A stretch of DNA of 64,000 bases from Herbaspirillum autotrophicum (lineage in GTDB: Bacteria > Pseudomonadota > Gammaproteobacteria > Burkholderiales > Burkholderiaceae_D). Below, in pieces: positions 1 to 8,447 of this stretch. Position numbers and translations under genes: made by a program. Under the pieces are notes generated by a model. The model saw nothing but the letters and a program-made list of their open reading frames with translations. It searched no databases and was not told the DNA's origin. Positions within the stretch are counted from its first letter, which is position 1. The number at the start of each line of letters is the position of its first letter. The stretch is taken from assembly GCF_001189915.1 (NCBI RefSeq), contig NZ_LFLS01000028.1, positions 20,551 to 84,550 of the forward strand, in the 5' to 3' direction.

Positions 1-645
1 GGTGGGAGCGCGGGTCTCGACTTCGCTTTTCAATTGCATCAGCGGACGCAAGGCAAAGCGCACGGTGAACCACACCAGCAGGGCCGCGATACTGACCAGC
101 AGGGTTTGGCGCCACATGGTGTCGAACAGGATCTTGCGCGTCAGTCCACGGCGCGCATCCATGGTTTCGCCGACCTGGATCAAGGCGATGCCGCGCATCG
201 AGTCGTCGTAGACCGGCTGATGCAGCGCGGCGATGCGCACGGCTTGTCCGTGGTAGTTGGCGTGATAAAAATGGACCAGCGCCGGATAGGCTTCCGAACG
301 TTTGACGCCGGGCGGGATCGGCGGCAGGTCGTTATAGCCGGACACGAATTCACCGCGCACGCCGGTGACCTTGTAATAAATCCGGCCCAGCGTATCGGTT
401 TCAAAACTGTCCAGCGCGACATAGGGCACATCGGCCACTACCTCGCCTTTGACAATCGAGACGCGTTCGGCCAGCGCGCGCGTGGACGCCAGCAGCGAAC
501 GGTCATACGCGACGTCGGCGACATCGACCGCGTTGTCATAGACCGATACCGCGTCGAGTGCCACCAGAATCAGCAAGGGGATCAACAGCCAGCGTACCAG
601 TTGGCCGCGCAGGCTGCCGAGGGTGTTGCCGGCCGGGGCTGTCAT
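1..645 (-). CDS. TctE-type sensor histidine kinase, partial (N-terminal part)
   Basis: The frame begins at an ATG ending at 645 and runs off the left edge, giving 215 residues. It starts MTAPAGNTLG, has a first membrane segment near residues 18-35 (WLLIPLLILVALDAVSV), a periplasmic domain, a second membrane segment near 181-197 and a HAMP-like start (ALRPLMQLKSEVETRAPT). This is the layout of the 2CSK_N sensor domain of TctE-type kinases; the HisKA and ATPase domains lie outside the window. The start overlaps the stop of the response regulator gene by 4 bp (ATGA), so the two are translationally coupled. The ligand is not visible. It probably senses a carboxylate or similar small anion, perhaps presented by the neighbouring TctC-like protein (inference). 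Confidence 0.85.
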   Translation of the reverse strand, partial: MTAPAGNTLGSLRGQLVRWLLIPLLILVALDAVSVYDNAVDVADVAYDRSLLASTRALAERVSIVKGEVVADVPYVALDSFETDTLGRIYYKVTGVRGEFVSGYNDLPPIPPGVKRSEAYPALVHFYHANYHGQAVRIAALHQPVYDDSMRGIALIQVGETMDARRGLTRKILFDTMWRQTLLVSIAALLVWFTVRFALRPLMQLKSEVETRAPT

Positions 646-1319
646 GGCGCGCTTTGCAGCAGATAGCCGAGGCCGCGCAAGGTCGTGATCGCGACCCGGC
701 CCGGCGCTGCCGTTTCCAGTTTTTTGCGCAAGCGGTGAATATAGATTTCAATGGCATCGACGCTGGCATTGTCATCCAGCGAAAACACCTGCTGAAACAG
801 TTTTTCCTTGGCCACGGTCTGGCCGGCACGCGTCAGCAAGACTTCCAGTACCGCGTGTTCGCGCGGTGTCAGCGCCAATGCGGCATCACAATAAGTAAAC
901 ATGCGCGAGACGGTATCGAAACTGAGTGCGCCGCAGCGGATGGTGACTGCTTCGTTGCCCTGCGTGCGGCGCAGCAAGGCTTTGACGCGCGCTTCCAGTT
1001 CCGCCAGTTCAAATGGTTTGGCCAGATAATCATCGGCCCCCAGATTGAGACCGTTGACGCGGTCATTGAGGCCGCTGCGCGCGGTCAGGATCAGCACCGG
1101 GGTCTTGTTGCCGCGTGCGCGCAGGCGCTTGAGTACTTCCAGTCCATCCATTTTCGGCAGCGTCAGGTCCAGAATCACCAGCGCGTAATCTTGCGTCAGC
1201 AACAGACTGTCGGCGTCGGCCCCGTTGCCGGCGCACTCCACGGTCAGATGGGCATCGCGCAAGGCTTTGGCCAGCCAACGGGATAATTCGACATGATCCT
1301 CAACCAATAAGATGCGCAT
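642..1319 (-). CDS. TctD-like OmpR-family response regulator
   Basis: 225 residues. The N-terminal receiver begins MRILLVEDHVELSRWL with the acidic pair ED, phosphoacceptor Asp in LVILDLTLP, Thr in LILTARS and Lys in YLAKPFE. A C-terminal winged helix follows (LTPREHAVLEVLLTRAG ... IEIYIHRLRKKLE ... LRGLGYLL). All receiver residues needed for phosphorylation are present. An upstream extension of the frame was rejected because the receiver motif starts exactly at this ATG. It lies in an operon with the TctE-type kinase and is divergent from the TctC-like gene, the usual geometry for a two-component system controlling an adjacent transporter. Confidence 0.9.
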   Translation of the reverse strand: MRILLVEDHVELSRWLAKALRDAHLTVECAGNGADADSLLLTQDYALVILDLTLPKMDGLEVLKRLRARGNKTPVLILTARSGLNDRVNGLNLGADDYLAKPFELAELEARVKALLRRTQGNEAVTIRCGALSFDTVSRMFTYCDAALALTPREHAVLEVLLTRAGQTVAKEKLFQQVFSLDDNASVDAIEIYIHRLRKKLETAAPGRVAITTLRGLGYLLQSAP

Positions 1320-1635
1320 GAGCCGGAATGTGGAGTGGTGAAAAAACGAACAAGATCGAGGTGAACACGATTGTAGTGACGATGCGCTGTGCTGGCGTGA
1401 TGTTAACAGAAGCCGGACCCGGCCGGCGTTGGAAATTCGCACTGAAAGGCGATTGAAAGATTGGCCGGGTAGCATGCGACCAATAAATTAAAACCACTAT
1501 AAGACAAATAATCCGAGACTGACATGGCAAAGACCTGTTTACCTGCTTACCCGTTGTACAGTGTGTCGCGACCTGCGGCAGAGATGTTGTTCTTTGCCGG
1601 AAGCGTCGCTTGACTAACCTGAGCGGGCGCACGTA
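1320..1635. promoter_or_regulatory. Divergent intergenic region between response regulator and TctC-like gene
   Basis: This 316-bp stretch holds no supported gene. It must carry the promoters for both the two-component operon (left) and the transport genes (right). An A/T-rich segment near 1485-1515 contains TATAAG-like hexamers. No operator was identified with confidence. Confidence 0.4.
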
Positions 1636-2610
1636 ATGAACACATTTTTCCGTATCCGATACCTGAGCGCATTGAGTGCCGCCATGCTGGGCTTGCTGTG
1701 CCAGTCGGCATGGGCCAATCCGGAGTGCATCGTGGCGGCCAAGCCGGGCGGCGGCATGGATGTCAGCTGCAAGCTGCGGAAAAAAGCCATTCGTGCCGGT
1801 GGCATGACGCAGGAACTTGCACTGAATTATTTGCCGGGCGGCATCGGCGCCGTGGCCTGGAGTTCGGTGGTGTCGCACCGGCGGGGCGGCGCTGATTCCC
1901 TGGTGACGTTTTCCGGCGGTTCGCTGCTCAATCTGGCGCAGGGCAAGTACGGCAAGGCCGGCATTGCAGACGTGCGCTGGGTCGCTGCCATCGGTACGGA
2001 TTACGGCATGATTGTCGTGCGCAAGGATTCGCCGTATCGCAATTTGCGCGAATTGTTCAGTGCGATACAGCAAGACCCTTCCAAGGTCACGATTGGCGCC
2101 AGCGGCACCGTAGGCAGTCAGGATTGGCTCAAGATTGCCTTGATTGCGCGCTACGCGAAGGTCGATCCCAAGAATTTCCGTTTCGTCGCCCTCGAAGGCG
2201 GCGGTGAAGCGTTTACCGCGTTGCAGGCCAATTACGTGCAGGTCGTGTCGGGTGATGCTTCGGAAGCGGCGCTGTATGCCCCCGAGGGCAAGTTCCGGGT
2301 ACTCGCGGTGTTGTCCGATGCGCGCTTGCCCGGTGTGTTGGCCGATGTGCCGACAGCGCGCGAGCAGGGGTTTGATGTGACCTGGCCGCTGATTCGCGGC
2401 TTCTACATGAGTCCGTATGCCTCGGATGCCGACTACAAACGCTGGGTCGGGATCTTCGACAAGATGATGAAAAGCAAGGAATTCGAGCAACAGCGGCAGA
2501 TCAGCGGCTTGTTTCCGTTCGCCATGACAGGCTCGGAACTGACCGAGTACATCAAGAAAACCGTCGAGCATTATAAAAAGCAATCGCAGGAACTGGATTT
2601 GATTCGTTGA
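1636..2610 (+). CDS. TctC/Bug-family periplasmic tricarboxylate-type binding protein
   Basis: 324 residues with a Sec signal peptide (MNTFFRIRYLSALSAAML..., likely cleavage after SAWA at about residue 27). The mature protein has the family features AKPGGGMD near residues 35-42, LPGGIGAVAW, and TIGASGTVGSQDW. Two cysteines, C31 and C45, flank the Gly-rich loop and could form a disulfide (inference). TctC proteins normally feed a TctA/TctB membrane pair, but neither is present here; an ABC importer follows instead. An orphan Bug protein next to a TctE kinase may act as a co-receptor, as proposed for BctC/BctDE-type systems. The substrate is unknown. Confidence 0.85.
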   Translation: MNTFFRIRYLSALSAAMLGLLCQSAWANPECIVAAKPGGGMDVSCKLRKKAIRAGGMTQELALNYLPGGIGAVAWSSVVSHRRGGADSLVTFSGGSLLNLAQGKYGKAGIADVRWVAAIGTDYGMIVVRKDSPYRNLRELFSAIQQDPSKVTIGASGTVGSQDWLKIALIARYAKVDPKNFRFVALEGGGEAFTALQANYVQVVSGDASEAALYAPEGKFRVLAVLSDARLPGVLADVPTAREQGFDVTWPLIRGFYMSPYASDADYKRWVGIFDKMMKSKEFEQQRQISGLFPFAMTGSELTEYIKKTVEHYKKQSQELDLIR

Positions 2611-2643
2611 TCCAATTTATTCATTACATCAAGGAGATAGCAC

Positions 2644-3747
2644 ATGTTGGTAAAGCGTCGCATCGCAATCGCACTGGGTCTGGCACTGGCTGCCGGTTTT
2701 TCGCTGAACGCTGCGGCTCAGGTGCCGGCAGGTTATCCGGCGGATTACGCCAAGATCATCGATGGCGCCAGGAAAGAAGGCAAGGTCGTGGTTTACAGCA
2801 CCACCGATTCGAAAGCCGCTGACGCGCTGATCAAGGATTTCAGCGCACTGTATCCGGCCGTCAAGGTTGAATACAACGACATGAACTCGACTGAAGTGTA
2901 TAACCGCTTCATTTCGGAAGCCGCCGCCGGTGGCACCACCGCCGATGTGATGTGGTCGTCGTCGATGGATTTGCAGGTCAAGCTGGTGGCGGAAGGTTAC
3001 GGCATGCCGTACAAATCGCCGGAAGCCGCTGCCGTGCCGGGTTGGGCCAATCTGAAAGATACCGCATACGGCACTACTTTCGAGCCTGCCGCGATTGTGT
3101 ATAACAAGCGTCTGGTGCCGGCAGATGAAGTGCCGGCTACCCACGCCGAGTTCACCAAACTGCTGATCACCAAGCACGACAAGTACAAGAACAAGGTCAC
3201 CACTTACGATATTGAAAAATCCGGTGTCGGCTTCAGCCTGATTACCCATGACCTGAAGCTGGATCCGCATTTCTGGGATTTTGCCAAGGCCCTCGGCAGC
3301 GTCGCGGTGCGCGTACAGTCGTCGACCGGCACCATGCTGGAGCGCATTTCCTCGGGTGAAAACCTGATCGGCTACAACGTGCTCGGTTCTTACGCCCTGA
3401 CCCGCGCCAAGAAAGATCCGTCGATCGGCGTCGCGTTCACCAAGGATTTCAATCTGGTGTTGTCGCGCGTGATTTTCATCAACAAGTCAGCCAAGAATAC
3501 CAATGCCGCCAAATTGTGGCTGGACTACCTGTTGTCCAAGCGCGGTCAGACCATCATTGCCAATGACGCGCAATTGTTTGCGATTCGCGGCGATGTCTCC
3601 GGCGCCACTACCTCGGCCGAGCTGACCAGGCAATTGGGCGCATCGCTCAAGCCGATGCCGGTGACTACCGATTTGCTGGAGTATCTGGATCAGACCAAAC
3701 GTCTGGCATTCCTGAAGCAATGGAAAGACGCTGCCGGTAAGAAGTAA
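2644..3747 (+). CDS. ABC transporter periplasmic substrate-binding protein (AfuA/FbpA-like fold)
   Basis: 367 residues beginning MLVKRRIAIALGLALAAGF with a signal peptide cleaved near residue 26 (AAAQ|VPAG). The start is supported by AAGGAG about 8 nt upstream. Features of the COG1840 type include EGKVVVYSTTDS, YNDMNSTEVYNRFISE, DVMWSSSMD and KRGQTIIA near the C terminus. The adjacent Tyr-Tyr pair used for iron in FbpA is not seen (GYNVLGSYAL instead). Ferric iron is therefore not assured; phosphonates, phosphorylated compounds or other anions are alternatives. It is the first gene of a binding protein, permease, ATPase cassette. Confidence 0.85.
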   Translation: MLVKRRIAIALGLALAAGFSLNAAAQVPAGYPADYAKIIDGARKEGKVVVYSTTDSKAADALIKDFSALYPAVKVEYNDMNSTEVYNRFISEAAAGGTTADVMWSSSMDLQVKLVAEGYGMPYKSPEAAAVPGWANLKDTAYGTTFEPAAIVYNKRLVPADEVPATHAEFTKLLITKHDKYKNKVTTYDIEKSGVGFSLITHDLKLDPHFWDFAKALGSVAVRVQSSTGTMLERISSGENLIGYNVLGSYALTRAKKDPSIGVAFTKDFNLVLSRVIFINKSAKNTNAAKLWLDYLLSKRGQTIIANDAQLFAIRGDVSGATTSAELTRQLGASLKPMPVTTDLLEYLDQTKRLAFLKQWKDAAGKK

Positions 3748-3949
3748 GCATCAGGCCGGCGATTCCGTGATCCGGAGTGGCCGGCAGTTTCATCCTTGCT
3801 TTTTTTCGTTCAGTTTCGATTCGCATTTCTAATAGTTGTTGATCACCCGGAACACGCGCGTGCGCGTAGTCCAGGCCCAAGGCTTGCCGACAGCCCTGGC
3901 GCCGTGTCTGCGGCGGATCTCTTCGGCGTTACTTTATACGGCAAAGTTT

Positions 3950-5737
3950 ATGCAAACTCTTTCATTCACGCATCGGATGGCGCGTCTTAACTGGCCTCGC
4001 GGTCTGGTGGTCGTGCTGGCGTCGCTGGCCATTTTCGTACCGTTGATTCTGATTTTTTATCAGAGCTTTTTATCGGCGCCGTTCTTTGCGCCGGTCAAGA
4101 CGCTGACGCTGGACTCCTATCGTTTTATCTTTGAGGATTCCGATTTCCGGCAAGCGTTTGTCAATGGTTTCTTCCTCGCCACCGGACTGGCAATCATTGC
4201 CGTGCCGCTGGGCGGGATGCTGGCATTTCTGATGGTGCGCACCGATCTGCCGGGCCGCAACTGGATCGCGCCATTGTTGCTGGTGCCGATTTTCGTATCG
4301 CCGATGGTGATCGGTTTCGGTTATGTGGTCTCGATGGGGCCGGTCGGCTTCTATACCGTGTGGGTGCGTGATCTGTTGTCGTATGTCGGGTTCGAAGGCG
4401 ATCCGTGGAATGTCTATGCCTTTCCCAGCATCATCATCATCGCCGGCCTGACGCACGTACCGCATGTATATCTGTATGCCTCGGCCGCGCTCAAGAGTCT
4501 GGGGTCGGATGTGGAAGAGGCGGCACGCGTGGCTGGCGCGTCACCGTTGCAAGTGGCGCTTAACGTGTCGTTGCCGATGATCATGCCGGCGCTGGCCTAT
4601 TCCGGCGTGCTGGTGTTCTTCCTTGGTTTCGAAGTATTTGGCCTGGTACTGGTGCTGGGCGATCCGGAAGGCCATCTGGTATTGGCAACGTATCTGTACA
4701 AGCTGACCAATAAACTGGGAACGCCTTCTTATCATCTGATGGCGGCAGTGGCGGTCTGTCTGGTGGCGGTCACGATGCCGCTGGTGATGCTGCAACGCTG
4801 GTTGCTGAAGTCGGCCAACAAATATGTGTCGATCAAAGGCAAGGGCTCGCGCCAGAAGGCGTTGCCATTGGGGAAATGGCGCTGGATTGCGTTTGCCCTG
4901 ATTGCCGCGTGGTTGTTGTTCACGGTGATTGTGCCGCTGTCCGGCATCGTGCTGCGCGCATTCGTGTCGCACTGGGGCGAAGGCGTGCCATTGCTGGAGG
5001 TGCTGACGGTGCAGAACTTCCGTGATGTCTGGGAACAGCCATCGCTGGTACGCGGCATCATCAACACGGTGCTGATCGGTGTCATTGGCGGCGGTATCGC
5101 CGTCGCTTGTTACAGCGCCATCGCACTGGCGATGCACCGCAAGAATGATGGCATTACCCGCTTCCTCGATTACAGCGTGCTGGTGCCGCGTGCGGTGCCG
5201 GGTTTGCTGGCCGGCTTGTCGTTCCTGTGGGTGTTCCTGTTCGTGCCGTCCTTGCTCGATTCCGTACTTAAAGGTTTCGATAACGACGCGGCGCGCTGGC
5301 TCAGCGACAACCTGATTCCGCAACTGCGCGCATTGCGTTCGACCATCTTCTCGGTGTGGCTGGCGTATTCGGTGGTGTGGCTGGCGTATGGCCTGCGTCT
5401 GATTACCACGGCCCTGCTGCAGGTCGGTCCCGAGCTGGAAGAAGCGGCCCGCGCAGTCGGCGCCAAGCAGGGTCAGGTAACCCGCGACGTCACGCTGCCG
5501 CTGGTCAAGTACGGCATGCTCGGCGCCTGGCTGATGGTATTCCTGATTTTCGAGCGCGAGTATTCCACCGGGGTGTATCTGCTGTCGCCGGGTACTGAAG
5601 TGATCGGCGCGATGATTGTCTCGATGTGGGGCGCCGGTGCGGTGGACATGGTGGCAGCACTGTCCTTCATCAATATTTCGCTGGTGGCGATTGGTCTCGG
5701 GATTGCCTTGCGCTTTGGCGTCAAGCTGCACGACTGA
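3950..5737 (+). CDS. ABC transporter permease, two fused membrane domains (FbpB-like)
   Basis: 595 residues from the ATG at 3950; the open frame extends upstream to 3836, but that part is not membrane-like and no ribosome site supports it. The protein is a fusion of two BPD_transp_1 permease domains. Each carries an EAA coupling loop: EEAARVAGASPLQVALNVSLP in the first half and EEAARAVGAKQGQVTRDVTLP in the second. About 12 hydrophobic segments are visible. This one-chain double permease is typical of FbpB/AfuB/PhnU-like importers. It should form the inner-membrane channel for the binding protein just upstream and couple to the ATPase just downstream. Confidence 0.88.
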   Translation: MQTLSFTHRMARLNWPRGLVVVLASLAIFVPLILIFYQSFLSAPFFAPVKTLTLDSYRFIFEDSDFRQAFVNGFFLATGLAIIAVPLGGMLAFLMVRTDLPGRNWIAPLLLVPIFVSPMVIGFGYVVSMGPVGFYTVWVRDLLSYVGFEGDPWNVYAFPSIIIIAGLTHVPHVYLYASAALKSLGSDVEEAARVAGASPLQVALNVSLPMIMPALAYSGVLVFFLGFEVFGLVLVLGDPEGHLVLATYLYKLTNKLGTPSYHLMAAVAVCLVAVTMPLVMLQRWLLKSANKYVSIKGKGSRQKALPLGKWRWIAFALIAAWLLFTVIVPLSGIVLRAFVSHWGEGVPLLEVLTVQNFRDVWEQPSLVRGIINTVLIGVIGGGIAVACYSAIALAMHRKNDGITRFLDYSVLVPRAVPGLLAGLSFLWVFLFVPSLLDSVLKGFDNDAARWLSDNLIPQLRALRSTIFSVWLAYSVVWLAYGLRLITTALLQVGPELEEAARAVGAKQGQVTRDVTLPLVKYGMLGAWLMVFLIFEREYSTGVYLLSPGTEVIGAMIVSMWGAGAVDMVAALSFINISLVAIGLGIALRFGVKLHD

Positions 5738-5809
5738 TCGACGACACCCAACCCTGTTTACTCAATTTGATCGTGGCGACGACGCCACGTTGATCTCAAA
5801 GGAATGCAT

Positions 5810-6883
5810 ATGTCAGAACTTACCGTCAACGATCTGTATCTCGATTACGGCAGCGGCGCCAGCGCCAATCCGATTCTCAAGGGCGTGTCGATGGAATTGC
5901 AGCGCGGCGAAGTGGTGGCCTTGCTGGGCCCTTCCGGCAGCGGCAAGACCACATTGTTGCGCGCAGTCGCCGGTCTGGAATCGCCGAAGGCAGGCAGCAT
6001 TCACATCGGCGAGCGGCAAGTGTTCAACGGCAACGCCAAACTGGAAATCCCGGCCGAGGAACGCAATCTCGGGCTGGTGTTTCAGTCATATGCGCTGTGG
6101 CCGCACAAGACGGTATTCGACAACGTTGCCTACGGCCTGAAATTGCGCAAGATGGGCAGCAGCGACATTGCCGAGCGCGTCAAGGCGGTGCTGGGACAAC
6201 TGGGACTGGGCCATCTCGGCGAACGTTTCCCGCATCAATTGTCGGGTGGTCAGCAGCAACGGGTAGCGATTGCGCGGGCGCTGGTGTACAACCCGCAAGT
6301 GATTCTGCTCGATGAACCGTTGTCCAATCTGGACGCCAAACTGCGCGAAGAAGCCCGTGCATTCTTGCGTGAGCTGATCGTCCGTCTTGGTCTGTCGGCG
6401 TTGATGGTGACGCATGATCAGGGCGAAGCGATGGCGATTTCGGATCGCATCCTGTTGCTCAACAACGGCAAGATCGAACAGCAAGGTACACCTCAAAGCA
6501 TGTATCAGACGCCGGATACCTTGTTCACCGCAGAATTCATGGGCAGCAACAATCGCATGCCGGGCAAGGTGTTGCAGCGTGACGGTGCGCGCGTCACCTT
6601 GCAGGTCGAAGGCGGCACCGTGCAGGCAACCGCGCGCGGCAGCAATCTGGGCAACGATGTCACCGGCATCATCCGTCTGGAGCAAGTCAAGATTTCCGAT
6701 CACCAGACCGACAATGCGATTCGCTTGCCGCTGTCGACCTGCATGTATCTGGGCGACCGCTGGGAATGTCTGTTCAAGGCCGGTGGCGTCGACACCGTCG
6801 GCTTGCGTGCGTATGCCCCGCACAAGCTGGAACAAGGCGATTACTGGCTGAGCTTGCCGCAAGAATCGCTGTGGGCTTTTTAA
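5810..6883 (+). CDS. ABC transporter ATP-binding protein (FbpC/PotA-like)
   Basis: 357 residues. Walker A (GPSGSGKTT, near residues 39-47), Q-loop (LVFQSYALWPHKTV), signature LSGGQQQRVAIARAL, Walker B VILLDEPLSNLD and switch histidine VTHDQGEAM are all intact. A C-terminal TOBE-like extension of about 110 residues follows. An ATG also lies at 5804, but it abuts the AAAGGA ribosome site, so 5810 is preferred. It completes the importer cassette with the two preceding genes. Confidence 0.93.
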   Translation: MSELTVNDLYLDYGSGASANPILKGVSMELQRGEVVALLGPSGSGKTTLLRAVAGLESPKAGSIHIGERQVFNGNAKLEIPAEERNLGLVFQSYALWPHKTVFDNVAYGLKLRKMGSSDIAERVKAVLGQLGLGHLGERFPHQLSGGQQQRVAIARALVYNPQVILLDEPLSNLDAKLREEARAFLRELIVRLGLSALMVTHDQGEAMAISDRILLLNNGKIEQQGTPQSMYQTPDTLFTAEFMGSNNRMPGKVLQRDGARVTLQVEGGTVQATARGSNLGNDVTGIIRLEQVKISDHQTDNAIRLPLSTCMYLGDRWECLFKAGGVDTVGLRAYAPHKLEQGDYWLSLPQESLWAF

Positions 6884-6904
6884 GTGAACCGATAGTGTGA
6901 CCCC

Positions 6905-6971
6905 GACCTGGCTACGGCCAGGTCCATCCCTTTATTGCAATCCATGTCCTTGCCGTCACTGCGGCAAGGAC
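6905..6971 (+). terminator. Two consecutive hairpins after the ABC cassette
   Basis: The first hairpin is GACCTGGC-TACG-GCCAGGTC at 6905-6924, followed by CATCCCTTTATT. The second is GTCCTTGCCG at 6946-6955 paired with CGGCAAGGAC at 6962-6971. Both stems are perfect. The U-tracts are poor, so they may act as 3'-end or partial terminators before the porin gene. Confidence 0.5.
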
Positions 6972-7117
6972 CGGGACTGCTCACGTCCGAATTTTGGCAA
7001 TCATGAAGGAGGTTAAACCACGCGCAGGGAAATCGCTGTTTGGAACATCACATCAAAAAATTCCAAAAATAAAAATGGAAGTCGGGACGCAACAATGAAA
7101 TTTATACTGGAGATCGC

Positions 7118-8206
7118 ATGAATCAAAAGAACATACTGGCAGCGGCGGTGCTGTCGGTCATCAGCGGCGCAGCCGCGGCACAAAGCAATGTCACCATCTA
7201 TGGCTTGATCGATACCGGTGTCGAATATCTGACCAATGCCGGCGCCAATAAAGGCAGCGTGTTACGCCTCAGCTCGGGTGCGATGAACACATCGCGTATC
7301 GGCTTTCGCGGCACTGAAGATCTGGGTGGCGGACTGAAAGCAGTGTTCCAGCTGGAAAACGGTTTCAAACTGGATACCGGTGCATTCGATGATTCAACCG
7401 GTGCCTTGTTCAACCGCCAATCGACGGTCGGTCTGGAAGGTGCTTTCGGCCGCGTGGTTGCCGGTCGTTCATTTACCACGACGTATGACTTCATCTTGCC
7501 GTTTGATCCGATGGGCTATTCCGGACAGTATTCCTGGGTGACTTCGGCCGGCGCCACGCCTGCTACCAGCACTGCGCCGGTACGCAAGGACGGCATGCTG
7601 ACCAGTGCCTCCAACATGATCAAGTATCAGGGCGATTTCGGCGGTTTCAAAGTCGGCGCCACGTACAGTTTCGGTGAAGTTGCCGGCAGCACCAACGACA
7701 GCGCCAAGTACTCGCTCGGCCTGGCATACAGTGCCGGTCCTTTCAGCGTCGCGACGACCTATGATCGCAGCAACGGCGCCATCGCCGCCAACAGCAATTC
7801 CTACGACAAAGCCAGCAGCATGCATCTGGCCGGCGGTTATCAGGCCACTGAAAACCTGAAGTTCAACCTCGGCTATCGCTACTACAAGAAGAGCCTGGCG
7901 ACCAATGCCACGCCGCTGCGCAGCGATTTGTTCTGGGGCGGCGGCAGCTACAAGCTGACACCGGCGCTGACCTTCATCGGCACCATCTACTATCAGAACA
8001 TCAAGGATGTACCGACGGCACTGGATGCGGATCCGATCATGTATTCGCTGCGTCTGAAATACGCCCTGTCCAAGCGTACCGATCTGTATGCCAGCGGTGC
8101 ATTTGCCAAAGCCAAGAATGGCGCGAATGTCGGCGTGTCACGTGATGATCCCGGCTTTGACAACAGTCAGACCGGTGTGACGCTGGGTATCCAGCACCGC
8201 TTCTAA
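7118..8206 (+). CDS. Outer-membrane porin (Gram-negative trimeric porin, beta type), copy 1 of tandem pair
   Basis: 362 residues with signal peptide MNQKNILAAAVLSVISGAAAA|Q. The mature start SNVTIYGLIDTGVEY, the conserved SRIGFRGTEDLGGGLKAVFQ stretch, NRQSTVGL and the C-terminal QHRF with terminal Phe are hallmarks of the 16-strand Burkholderiales porins. GGAGA precedes the ATG. It lies directly behind the ABC importer genes, suggesting it supplies the outer-membrane step for that substrate, though the intervening hairpins mean co-transcription is uncertain. It is clearly paralogous to the next gene. Confidence 0.92.
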   Translation: MNQKNILAAAVLSVISGAAAAQSNVTIYGLIDTGVEYLTNAGANKGSVLRLSSGAMNTSRIGFRGTEDLGGGLKAVFQLENGFKLDTGAFDDSTGALFNRQSTVGLEGAFGRVVAGRSFTTTYDFILPFDPMGYSGQYSWVTSAGATPATSTAPVRKDGMLTSASNMIKYQGDFGGFKVGATYSFGEVAGSTNDSAKYSLGLAYSAGPFSVATTYDRSNGAIAANSNSYDKASSMHLAGGYQATENLKFNLGYRYYKKSLATNATPLRSDLFWGGGSYKLTPALTFIGTIYYQNIKDVPTALDADPIMYSLRLKYALSKRTDLYASGAFAKAKNGANVGVSRDDPGFDNSQTGVTLGIQHRF

Positions 8207-8268
8207 GCGGCATCGGCTGGCGCGCAACGCCTCTGCATGGCTTGTTGCGTCGCCGCGACGAAGTGACC

Positions 8269-8300
8269 CGGCCCGGATCGTTATCCGGGCCGTTTTCTTT
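8269..8300 (+). terminator. Rho-independent terminator after porin copy 1
   Basis: Perfect 10-bp stem CGGCCCGGAT / ATCCGGGCCG with loop CGTT, followed by TTTTCTTT. Confidence 0.85.
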
Positions 8301-8447
8301 GCATCGTTCGTATCCGTGGGGCAACGATATCGACATATCTGGATTTTCAGGAAGTCTCGCCAGACCGATGGTGACAGCCCATTTTTGATTGCTAACATGG
8401 CAACACAAAAACGGGAGGGTTGTAATCCATTTCGGACTGGAGGCGTA

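Noticed and set aside
4541..5731. 396-codon open frame antisense to the ABC permease
   Set aside because: Its translation is rich in His, Gln and Arg without domains and mirrors the permease codons; it is an antisense shadow caused by high third-position GC.
2644..6883. Assignment of the ABC cassette as a ferric iron importer
   Set aside because: Overall similarity fits, but the binding protein lacks the adjacent Tyr pair used for iron and no Fur-type site was seen; substrate left open.
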